Source: Acanthornis magna
Taxonomy: Eukaryota; Chordata; Aves; Passeriformes; Acanthizidae
Assembly: GCA_036785705.1 (NCBI GenBank)
Contig: JAWUZG010000032.1
Span: 10,620,001 to 10,684,000 of the forward strand
Length of the DNA stretch: 64,000 nt
Direction of reading: 5' to 3'
Positions 53,226 to 64,000 of this stretch are shown here, one piece after another. How positions within the stretch are numbered: position 1 is the first letter of the stretch; each line of letters starts with the position of its first letter. A program made the position numbers and the translations under genes. The notes under the pieces are model-generated. The model searched no databases, was not told where the DNA came from, and saw nothing but the letters and a program-made list of their open reading frames with translations.

Positions 53226-55359
53226 ATTATGCATTTTGTTATTATAAAATTGCCTAGGCTTCTTCCACTGAGCAGATCCTCTCCTTAAACCTTTGGTATG
53301 TCTCAGTATTGTCATCATCATGTTCTTTCATTTCTTTGGTACTATTTGATGTCTGCCATGCATCTGTGTTTAGCCTTAGGACTCAGAAGGCTTAATGAAT
53401 TTGGCTGGTGTTCATCAACTAGAAGAACAAATATGGTCCATTTCAGTGTCTGCAAAAATAGTGTATAGCACACAAAATACTGTAAAAAAAAAAAAGAAAC
53501 CCAAATAAGGTGCAGACCTTTCCTTCTTTTGGTATCCAAGACACCTTGATCTATTATGCTCATTTTGCTGGCAATGATTTGTTCATATATGGTATTCTAT
53601 TTAAAAATTGGTAGACCTTTTATCCCATTACATCACCACATACTAAAATCTGAATTTTGTAACATACACATGCAGGAACAAGAGTTTTGATTTGCCAGCA
53701 TGTACATATAAGCAGGGTGGCTGACATGGTATGTGGAAATATGTGTATATTAAATATATGTAGATGTTTTAATTACAAAGACTGAATTATTCTGTCATTT
53801 TATGTAGTATAGAATTGTAAGCAGTGCTGTAAACAGAATTAAGTAAATTTGATATGTTCATTTTGGAAAATCAATATATAAATATGAGAGGTTATCATGA
53901 TGACATTGAGTTTGTTGCTTGCAGATTGAAACTGAGTGTCAAGGGAAGAATTTTATTAACCCACTGATACTTTCATCTCCTGAAATGATAAGAAAGTAAA
54001 AATAAAATTATGTAATTAAACAATGGATAGACATAATAAGGCCCTAGGAGATTATATAAATATAATTCAGTTTTTTCCTTTCAGATTGGATCTCCTGTTA
54101 TGATTAGCCTTTTCAGTGCCATAGGAAGCAGAAGATTATTATATGCCAAATTTAGGCACCGGTCATTGTTAATGGATCAGAACCGGTGAAAGTGAATGTA
54201 TCCGCCTGAGTTTTTAAAATGTTACTAGCTAATGAGTCAAGGGAAAACCCCATGTAGAAAACATCTAAAAACATGAATCATACAAAATTAAGGCCATGTT
54301 AAAAACCTGTGCGTGGAAAGAGTGACTAAATTCAAATTGTAGTTGTATGGACAAGTTTAATCCATATATGCTGAATTGCTGTCAGTGGCATTGGCCTTGG
54401 GACGTTCTGAGATTTGTGTACAAGGGTGAGTGTGATATTTTCATGCAACTGAGATTTTTGAAAAGACCAGATGAGTGCTGTGTTAACACAGTCCTGTCAT
54501 CCTTGCTGTAAAGAGGATAGAAGTAAACTGCAGGAACACTGTACATTGAAAACTTGCACGTCTCTGTTATGTTAAACAGCAGACTCATCCAGAAGATGCA
54601 TGGTCTCTACATTTCTCTGTGCTGTATGGGGAAACATTTAACTCTTCATTCACCCGTGCTGAGCACCCATGGGCATCCAGCCTGGGAGGTTGCTCCCCAG
54701 GCATATAATGGAAGAATACAAGACGAATATGAGTTTAGGAGGCTTTAGATTTGGGTTTGTGAGAGTTTTTTGGCCCTACTAATCCAACATATTCTATGTA
54801 TATAGCCATTCTGGCAAAAAGTATTTCTTCACTTTTGTTTTAAAATATTCCTTTATAGAGGGCTTATGAATATTGCTATATTAAGACCATAAGGTAGCCT
54901 GAATTAAGTGTTACCTCTGTCTTCGGAGCTGCAAAAGGTACTTGCTTTCATAAGGTGTTTTTATGCTTTTTGTTACTTAGAGAATACTAAAGGTCTTCTT
55001 TTAAGTGAAAGAGAAGGTGAACCTTTATATATAAATTAATAAGTAAAAAATAATGGAGAACATGTACGTGTGCATGTATGTATACTTTGGATCACTACCA
55101 GCCAGGCAGAAGCAAAGGTTTTACTGCAGTAGCTTTTAACATTTGGGAACAGCTGTGCCTCCCGTACGCTGTTTAAGTCTGACCCTCTGCCAATCAACAG
55201 TTGTGCCGGGATAAGAGAAAATTTGCACATAGTCATAGCTGGCAACTCAAATCTCATTGCCGAAGAAGCTCACAGCAACCCCTGTGCATTTTCTTGTGAT
55301 TTAAATAAAATGTCACTCTCAGGCTGGCACTATCTGTTATGCTGCCTGTCCCTGTGCCA
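53226..55359. other. Unassigned AT-rich noncoding DNA
   Basis: No gene or repeat was recognised. A perfect 7-base inverted repeat (CACCGGT and ACCGGTG) with an 18-base spacer lies at 54157-54188. A 12-base A run lies near 53483. Confidence 0.55.
54157..54188. repeat. Perfect 7-bp inverted repeat around AgeI-type ACCGGT sites
   Basis: CACCGGT and its reverse complement ACCGGTG flank 18 bases. Each arm contains the palindrome ACCGGT with a CpG, which is uncommon in this AT-rich DNA. It could be a dimer binding site or chance. Confidence 0.55.
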
Positions 55360-55622
55360 GCGCGAAGGGAATGTGAGTGCCATTCCTGGCGCTGTTGGGT
55401 GGCAGCAGTGGCGGAGCGTGCAGGACAGACAGCGGCCGTGCAGACCGTGCATGGCTGTCCATCTGCTGGGGGGCTGATGTGACACAGGGATGGGAACACG
55501 CGGCAGAGGGCGGTGGGAGCGGTGATGGCAGCGGGCAGGTGGGCAGCGTGCTGGGAAGCAGGGCACTGTCCCGGCACTGCGGCTCCTGTCTCCCTGAGCA
55601 CTGCGAAACGGGGGGGCTACGG
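55360..55622. promoter_or_regulatory. Isolated GC- and CpG-rich island
   Basis: About 260 bases rise sharply in G and C inside AT-rich DNA, with about 19 CpG by hand count, close to what base composition predicts, whereas surrounding DNA is CpG-poor. Small CpG islands of this kind often mark promoters or other unmethylated regulatory DNA, but they also occur in GC-rich repeats. Four overlapping open frames of 105-115 codons on both strands are a by-product of few A/T-rich stop codons; none resembles a protein family. No TATA box, initiator or neighbouring first exon could be assigned. The G-rich strand is the plus strand. Confidence 0.45.
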
Positions 55623-58600
55623 TGCAGCAATCCACTTCTAACAAATTCAGATCCCAGCACAAGCCAAGGTGCCATTCTGTCTGCCTGTTTTTAGTTTTGT
55701 GCTATTTTCCTTTCTCCTTTCACCTTCTGTCCATGATGTAAGTCATCCCAGATCTCTCCAATAGCATTTTCTGCCCCACATACTTTTCGTTCTGCAGTGC
55801 TTTACATGACTTCTATGCTTCCCTTCATGTGTAACATCTGTTGAAGATGATGAAAGGTCTGTATATATAAAAATTGTCATGAATTGTCTTACAGGAAACC
55901 CAGTTCTCTAGATACATTTGTACATACGTTTTCACTACCATCTTTGACTCACCTATTTTTCCTCTTTTAGATGAGCTTCATTCTTATAGTAATAAATTAT
56001 TCTTCTTGTAGGCAATGAAGGCAGGTCACTGAGTTGCTGAAAAACTGTTCTGTGTCCATGAATACACCTTTATGTTAGAATAGATTATCCACCACGTGTG
56101 AGAAACACCTTAGCATTATAAATGAAAAGGATTAAACTCTGGAGAACTCTGCTCTAGCATGCAGAAATCACAGAGAATTATGTGCTAACTACTGGCAAAA
56201 TTTAATGATGAAGCAATAATGTTTTGTTGCAATTACTGTGAATAGACACTGGTGTCTTTTCCATAGAGATGTTTTCAACTCATCTTCTAGAAATCCACAC
56301 AACTCAGTTATGTTCTGTGAGTTTTTTCTGGTGTTGATTTCAAAGTAGAGACTTCACAGGTTTCACTAGAAATTTTGCTTTTGAACCCAAGGGAAAAAAA
56401 CAACAGGAAAGAGATCTGAAATGAAAAGTGCTTTTTTCTTTTACTACAAATCTCTCTTAGAGAAAATTACACTGTGTGAGAGGATAAAGGACAGCATTTC
56501 CAAAATTATCTAAGCATCATTGCAGCCTTAGTTCCATTTTCAAAGTGATGTAAGCACTTTGGAGCCTAAGGGCTCCAACAGGTTCAGGTAATATCCTTAT
56601 TGTAGTCAAAATTTGATAAAGTTCTCTAGGTGTCTAATTCACACTGAAGTCTAAGTTCTTTGATGCTCTCATAAGCCCTGCTAGCTACCTCTCTGAATCA
56701 ATATGATGTCTCCTGAAAATTGGACACTCAATTTCACAAAAATGCTGTGGGATTCAAGTGCTAATGTCACTTCTTAAAATAGGCTTTAAAATCCTAAGCC
56801 ATATAGAGCCTGATTTTTAAAAGCATGAAGGCACTGACAGATGCAGAAATGTGTCAAAAGGCATTTTCCTAAATCCCTGAGGACCTTATAAGAACACAAA
56901 AAAGGAAAAAGGAAAACAATCAATTTGCATATCAAAAATCTCTCAACTAATAGAAAAAGGAAATAACACACATTCAGGCTAACACCACTCCATCAAAGCA
57001 TTAATATTTCTAGTTGCTATGAAGGTTTGACTCTTAAAGCTGCATAAATGGCTGGACATGCAAGCAGATGTTAGTAATAGAAGTGTGCATGGAGGAATCA
57101 GTTCCATTCAGGTCTCACAAATACACCTCCTAACCTCACACCAAAAATCCTCTATTATGGTCTTCATGAGAGAGACACAGGAGCTAAACTTAGGCTCACT
57201 CAGTGGCAGTGAGTAGGTCCTCATCAGCACATCCCATTAGCAGTCAAGGACACAGAGCAAACTTGTGGGAGAGCAGGAGAACTAGGATTATTGCATTTGG
57301 GAAGTACAGAGGTTACATCTATCCTAATCAAGTGTCAGGTTGTGATTCTGGATGCTGGTATGAGATTGCCTTTGCTCTGTGGCTGCAGGAATGACCCCTG
57401 GAATAGCTGAGGGCCATGATCAGGGACCATCTCCCAGACAATTCCTGTGCCCTGTTGGGGCAGGGAGGTGCAAGCCAGAGACCAGTGCCAATGGGCAGCT
57501 TGGATCTGGCCACCTTGCTTGGTCGGGTTTGCACTACCGACATCATCCAAGCCATGCCACCTGGTTTGAAAGCTGGAGAATTTCTCTGGACCATTGATTT
57601 ACTGCTTCAGGCATGGCAAGGGTACAGCAAAGGGTACTGTGTTAGTACAAGATGTGAGAGGGAGCTTCAGCTATGGGGTGCAGGTGTGAGGAAATCACTA
57701 GTTTTGCTGCTTACTTTTTCTAAGATTTAACCTTTAAACATTTTGACTGCCAGTTTTTTACCAGGATCAGGAAGGTGACAGTCCATGACAATATGAAGTC
57801 AACAAGCACTGTCAGAAGTGTTTCTGCTTTGCTTGTCCCTATTTTTGTCCATTGCTCTTGCTAGCCGTGTGATGCTTCACTACTGCATTACTCCATGTGC
57901 TGTTAGAGGCATAAACAGGCAATGTCACCAAGTCTGTTTTCATAGCCAAAGATTTAGCACCCAGCATGTGTTGCAGAATTTCCCTAGAAGAAAGGTGAAG
58001 TAGTGAGTATTGAGAAACGTGGATTCAGAAAAATTCATACTACTGTGGTAATGTTAGAAAACTCTCTATTTTCAGTAAGGTAAGATCAGATAGGCACCAG
58101 TTCTGGCAATGTTTGTTTTGCCTTCTCTTTGAAAATTCAGTAAAAAGCATTTAAAAAATTGTTAACATATATAGATCTCCTCTAATAGTTTTTGCCTTTG
58201 ATGTTTTTCTGCTCTTCACTAGCAAACTGATTTGCTACTTAGATGTAGCAATAGTATCATCTATGTGGAAAACAGAGAGGGCAAGAAGGCCGCAGGTTTG
58301 CAACCAGTGAAAGCCTAGTTCAGTGTAATTATCACCATGTGAAAACCAAGAGTCATGTTAACACCAGTGGCTTTTTCATGATAGTGCCAGGGCATGTGCT
58401 CTGCATAGATACCTTTTTCCCACTCTGCCTTAGAGAAAATGCAGGTTGCTTTGGTGGACACCATGTAATAGTTTGGCACACTTGACTCCCACTCAGCACA
58501 GCACTAATTTCCAGTCACTGTTTGGTGCTCTGATAAGTGAATCTGAAAGCAGAGGAATGACCTTTCCAGGGAAGAGGAGGATGAGCAAGTGGAGCTTTGG

Positions 58601-61600
58601 ATGAGGTGTGCAGTACCATGACCCACTGCCCTCCTCACCTTCGTTTGAACAGCTGAAGAAGGGCTCCTAGCAGTGGCTAAGATGCCTTCATAATCTCAAA
58701 GACTTTTGGCACTATCAACTTTGGTTTAGCAGGTAAAGTTAGATTAATAGAAGGAACAAAGTTTCTCTAGTTCCTATAGTGGTAAAAGACAAATCTTCTG
58801 AATTATTTAATTGGGGCAAAAGTTCACTGGCCTGGGAGTATCTTTGTTATTCAAAACTGATTTGAGTTTATAGCATTTGTGGTTGGACACAATTTAGCAG
58901 AGTGAGTGCTTCTACTTAGTCGGTACAGACTACAGAAAACTGACTAATAAAAACCTCATGTTGGGTATAATCCAAACTACAATTTAAAGTTTTTCCAGTG
59001 TGAGATTAAACCTGCTTTTTCCTACTGATTAATACGGTGCCAGAATAATTTATGTCAGATTCACATGACAACAAAACTAAAGGGAGCTCCACTGGTAATA
59101 TGTTACTATCACAGTGTTTTTGCTTGATTCAATGGACTCATACATCATTGGCTTGAAGATTTTCTTCTCTAGCATTTATCTGTAATGCTCAAATGTAAAT
59201 TCTTGTAAAAGAGAAGGCTGCATGAAGGGATTCCTTTCTGTCCAAAAATGTGAAGCAGAGAATTAGAGGGTTGCCAAATCCTCTTCTGTATACTAACAAC
59301 ACATTCTAAGAACAATAGCCCTGGGTGACATTACTAGGTATACTAATGGGGGCTTGAGTGGGGAGCAACCTGCATAAAACAAGCTGAGTTCTTCAAGTAA
59401 TCTGACCTGTGGAAAAAAAATCATTATTGATCCCAAATTTTCCGAGTAACTTGGCCATGACCAAGTAATCTGAGCACACTAACCGCATGTGTGAGAGCTG
59501 GAGAAGGCAGAAGAAAAAGTGTTTGTCTTAAATGGCTGATCTCCAGCTTCCGAGTGAACATCCCCCTTCTCCTGGTCTTCTCACTCTCTAGTTTTTCCAA
59601 GACAGAAAAATGTTTTCCTCAATTCCATAGGGAGTTATGGTTGGCTCTCTCTATGAGATTCATACAATAAACATTATAATGAAGGATGTTATGGTCCAGT
59701 CTCCTTTTAATTTGATGACACAAATTAGATACACAAGACTTCCATTACCCCTTTTTTGTTTCCTGGGAGAGTTTCTCCTGGTTTTTTTTGTATAGTCTCT
59801 CTCGTAATCTTATGAGACTCATATTAAAACAATTTAGGTTTCCTGCCCCCTACAACCATTTCAGAACTCTAAGCTTCAGATGTTCAAATATCTTCCTGCA
59901 ATTTTAAGTCTAATTTTTTTCATTCCCCTTTACAACCGATTTGCTCTCTTGTATTATGTTAGGTAAAACTTATAAAGCATTTACATTAACTCAGTAGTTA
60001 TACATATATATTTATTATATTTATTACAGATACACATTTCAGCAGATTACTGATGGAAATAACTTGTAACTCTCCATAGTGCCTTAGAGTGATGTGTACT
60101 TACAGCCATTCAGGATAACAGTATCTCCATCTGTCTCTGGCATGCTTGTAACTTCCATCAATGGTTTATAAGCATTTATATATTACATATCATCAGCATA
60201 CAGCTTATTTGTGAACTAATTAGTGTCATTTCACTATAGCATCCTCTCATATTACAACCTCTGTAAGTAACGCTAAGTCAACAAGGGAAGTCTTTTATCT
60301 TTCAATCAGAACAAATGTGCACTTAGTTTGTAATACGGTATATTCTCTACAGTATTAATAGAACTTTTGTGTGACATTTGAATTCTTGAATATTTGGAGG
60401 CTGTTGTTAAAATGAAACAAAAATGCTTATCCAGAGCAGAGTATTTTTTGCTCTAATACGAGGGGTTTAAAATATTGGAAAAAACCCTGCCCAACATTTT
60501 TCTTTTTATGCAGAAATGCAGGAAATTATTAGTACCTTGAAAACAGTGTAAAATTAATTTCTGTTAAATAGCTATTAATATTCTGAATTTTGGTCATTTT
60601 AATTTTGACATTTATGGGTGTCTCTACTCTGCATGATTTTAATGTTTTCATTTTTAAGATTTTTTTTTTCAGTTACTACTTTATTACAAGTAGTAAAACA
60701 AGAAGTCATCTAGGCCCAAATCTCCATTCCCAAAATTATGAGATATGTAATAGAAGACTTTTTATTTTTCACAGCAGAAGGAAATGCATCATGTTATAAA
60801 AATACCAGCTTCAGAAGGGTAATAGAAAAAATTTAGAAAAATGAGTCATTTGGCAAATGAGATAACATAGGTTCTGCAAACTTAGAAATTTGAGGATTCA
60901 GGTAGAAGAGAGTATCAAATAAAGGATACAACTCTGGAAAGTAAGAAGGGAAATAATTAAATAAATACTGCTACTAAAATCAAACAAAAATATTAGACAG
61001 CATTTGAGATATTTTGATTCACATAAGTTACGGGGTTTTTTCCTCACAAGAGCACAGGTACCTAGGAACCAGGGTGGAAAGGGATCATTGCATTTTTAAA
61101 GTAATACTTGTTTAAAAATTATTTATTTTCAATACCCTTTGGCCACACATTTGCTTGTGTATAAAAATATTATTTTCCAGAGGACTGAACTCTATTCTGT
61201 GTTGCATTAAAAGATTCCTTGCCATCGGCCCATCAGTTTGATGATGTGATAAATTCAGCTGTAGCACAAATGGCAAACACTATGCGATCCTTTTCAGTTT
61301 TTTTAAGGGAGATAGAATTGAATAAATCTGTATTTTGTGCCTCAGGCTTTTCTTCTGCTCAGTGTAGTGATCCATTTTGCATTTTTACATTAGTAATTGT
61401 TATTATCCAGAACACAAAATGTGTTAGAATGACAAGCTGTACAAATACAGATGATACCTACTATTATTACCATGAAATGCTGTACAATGGATATTTCAGT
61501 TCCATAGTGTTTCATTGTAAGAGGTTTGGGTAAAGAAAACACTTGTAAAAAGTATTGGCAAATTTATCTGGTTTCTATATAGCAAGCAGAGCTTTTGAGA

Positions 61601-63744
61601 AGAGGAAGAAAAAATACAAGAAGGTGATTTTGGCAATGAAAACTTTATTCACTGGGTGCCGGGAAGCATTCCTGAGGAGTAGGCAAAAGTGCCTGTGCTC
61701 GCACACTGACAGCCTTCCCTGGGCTGGGCTGCCTTGCCCCCACAGCAACCCCAATAGCATTGTTTGCCATTAAAATGGTCCAGAAGCCATTCCCAGAATT
61801 TTCACACAGTCCAGCCCGTGCTGGAGGTGAGAGGGCTTTGCTGATGGGCATGCTGATTTTCTGTGCGAGCTGCCCTTAGTGCCATAAACTTTCCAGGATT
61901 TGCTTGATTTACTAATGTAGATGTAAGAGCCAGATGTGCCTCTCTTACTGTGGTAGCACCAAGACCTTTAATAAAATTGTGGACTCATTTTATGCCCATT
62001 GTTCAGCAACAGTAACTGACAGGCCAGTGCAAGAAGGCTCAGTTAACACACTTTTTCTACCTTACTCCCTGTGATTCAGTTATATCCATAAGATGGGAAA
62101 TAATGTACCTTATCACCATGCTATAAAATAGATTTATTAATACTTGTGGCATCACCATGACAAGCAGCCCAGGAAAGAGATGGTTGATAATACTGCTAAA
62201 CTACAATGAGAGCTGTGTTTTCTTGTGACACAGACATGAGCCACACCATGAGAACAGCACAAAATACTGACTGGATGTTCACACTCTGACCATTGTCTCT
62301 ACAGTAGGCAGAAAAACCGTGGATCTTGCCAGAAATGAAGGAGTATGTGATTACATGAGTATACAATTGATGCCAGCAGCCTGATGCATAAACACAAGGG
62401 GTCTGAATGAAGGTTGGCCATGGAATCTTACTGCCAACCTGTCCTAAGAGGGAATGTTTGACTTTGAAACCTCAGTTTGGTGCGTGCATGTGCATGTATG
62501 CTTGAAAAGAAAGTAAGTTTCCAATTTTAACAAACACAGTTCTTTCTACAGAAGATGAGAGTTTCTGTAATAATCACATGCCCGTTGACGGTAATTAAGA
62601 GAAGTCAATGCTGTGGTAAAGCTCGTTACTTGTCTAGTGCCTTCATTAGAATTGCACAGGGAGTGGGAGTATCAAGCTCTCTGTAGGCTCACAGCTCGGT
62701 GAGTACCGGTCTTAATAAGCTGTGCAAATAATGTTCCTTGTTCATTTATTGTTAACAAATGGCACGAGTGGCGTTCACCAGGTTAAGCACTTTGTTGCAG
62801 CACGACATGTGCTCTGTTCTGAAGAGATCCAAAGGGAATGAGCAGCCTTGTCCCCAAACAGGTTTGACAAGCATGCTGTTTTTGTAACAGCTGCCAATGT
62901 ATTACCTTTCTATCAGGAGGATTTCTGAGAAATGTTCTTAGGTAGAAGGAAAAATCATGAGGTGAAATATGGATTTATGAAAGGAATGCATTTTGCAACA
63001 CATTATGGATATTATACAGTCTTAGCAGTGGACAGAGAAAGCAAAGAAACTGTACCTATTGCAATACAGTAATGAGATAATTAGTTGGAACTATTCTTCC
63101 TGGAGTTCTAAATATAGCTTCACTATAGCTATCATAACAAAAACCAAGCTTCAGCTTAGATGATATCACAATGACATAAATCCATCTTTTTGTGTGTCAG
63201 TACCATTTTTGCAAATATTTTGCTCTGCTGTGTCTCATGTCATGACAAAGATGATTTACTGGGTGGGAAACATTACCATTTCTCTCATATTGATTTGGTT
63301 CTACTGAATCCCACATCGCTAGATCATTAAACTGGAAATATCAGTATCTTCTTTTATGTATAATTCAGCAAATACTACAGACATATATACCTTTTATCAG
63401 GATGTAGACATTCAGAGTCATGCTTTCATACTTCTGTCCTTTCACCTGCCTTCACACCTCACAAAATGAGAAAAAAAGACACTCTAGGTCATATAAAAAT
63501 TAATTCTAAGAGTATTAACTTTTAGTTCTCATAAGAAAAGTGTATTTTCTTTGTGAAGCAGCAACACAGTAAGGTGACTTTACCTCTCTACAACTTGGAA
63601 AAAAAATTATCTTCTGTGTGATGTTTTATGGCTACATATATACAATAATCATTGTCTTCTTTGCACCTCAGGTACCAGGTAATGTAGGGAAAAGGTGTCG
63701 TACAGGGCTGTGTGTATGTGTCAATGCCTGTGTTCAGTTCCTAA
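55623..63744. other. Unassigned noncoding DNA
   Basis: About 8 kb with no recognised gene or known repeat. Open frames of up to 104 codons (57416-57730 and 61219-61533, plus) show no family features. Two moderately GC-richer patches lie at 57380-57560 and 61660-61860. At 62560-62830 the sequence has more CpG than its surroundings and a TGTTAAC box, but no other support for a function. Confidence 0.5.
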
Positions 63745-64000
63745 TTACAAGGAGGGCATTGAGGTGCTGGAGTGTGCCCAGAGAAGGGCAATGGAGCTGG
63801 GGAAGGGTCTGGAATGCAAGCTCTGAAGAATGGCTGAGGGAGCTGAGTGTGTTTATCCTGAAGAAAAGGAGGCTCAGGGGAGACCTTACCACTCTCTACC
63901 TGAACAGAGGCTGTAGCCAGTTGGGGGTTGGCCTCTTCCATGTGACAAGTGACAAGAGGTAATGGCCTCAAGTTGTGCCAGGGAAGGTTTAGATTGGATA
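63745..64000 (+). mobile_element. CR1 LINE, partial, running off the window
   Basis: A sense CR1 that enters at its C-terminal coding part: GGGCATTGAGGTGCTGGAG, CCCAGAGAAGGGCAATGGAG, GGCTGAGGGAGCTGAGTGTG and AGGCTCAGGGGAGACCTTA, then GTGACAAGAGGTAATGGCCT and AGGTTTAGATTGGATA at the edge. The order matches CR1 just before the motif seen in the copies at 21.7 and 43.0 kb, so the terminal part should lie beyond 64000. One frame (63618-63962) stays open for much of it but leaves the CR1 frame, so small indels are present. The 5' edge is approximate. Confidence 0.93.

Noticed and set aside
55254..55694. Four overlapping open frames of 105-115 codons on both strands
   Set aside because: They overlap in several frames of a GC-rich island where stops are rare. 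None has a recognisable domain.
60440..60490. Possible mariner-type transposon end near ATACGAGG
   Set aside because: The similarity stops after about eight bases and no transposase remnant or matching inverted end was found.

Overview
The window reads as bird nuclear DNA with no gene that can be called firmly. The clearest sign is the CR1 family of LINE retrotransposons. Two copies end in tandem octamers of the ATTCTATG type (near 4448-4464 and 43183-43206), which is the hallmark CR1 3' end in birds. A third copy runs off the right edge. An LTR-like block at 20806-21183 resembles, from memory, a retroviral LTR common in neoavian genomes, so a non-galliform bird is more likely than a chicken. 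The rest is AT-rich with stops in every frame, long T and A runs and few repeats. This is typical of a large intron or gene-poor intergenic DNA.

Layout: 1-3.1 kb is unassigned. At 3.1-4.5 kb there is a long, decayed CR1 carrying the end of its reverse transcriptase. At 4.5-20.8 kb there is mostly unassigned sequence, with a short antisense CR1 scrap at 7.36 kb and three weak exon-like signals at 7.75, 14.07 and 14.72 kb. At 20.8-22.0 kb there is a repeat cluster: the LTR-like block, an antisense CR1 fragment and a T11/G12 tract. At 22-42.8 kb there is unassigned sequence with an A/C-rich tract at 24.86 kb, a regular GGTTTT hexamer array at 30.57 kb and a small A/C tract at 36.65 kb. At 42.8-43.2 kb there is a younger-looking CR1 3' end whose last reading frame is still open. 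At 52.2-53.2 kb there is a very old CR1/L3-clade copy, recognisable only by order of motifs. At 55.36-55.62 kb there is a compact GC- and CpG-rich island. At 55.6-63.7 kb nothing is assigned. The window ends inside another sense-strand CR1.

Nothing here looks like a new multi-gene system, a CRISPR array, an operon or an RNA gene. The longest open frames (137-148 codons) show no family resemblance and are within what chance gives in 64 kb, apart from those that are CR1 reading-frame remnants. The observations most worth checking are the pair of terminal-exon-like signals at 14.07 and 14.72 kb, the isolated CpG-rich island at 55.4 kb, the ancient LINE at 52-53 kb and the hexamer array at 30.6 kb.
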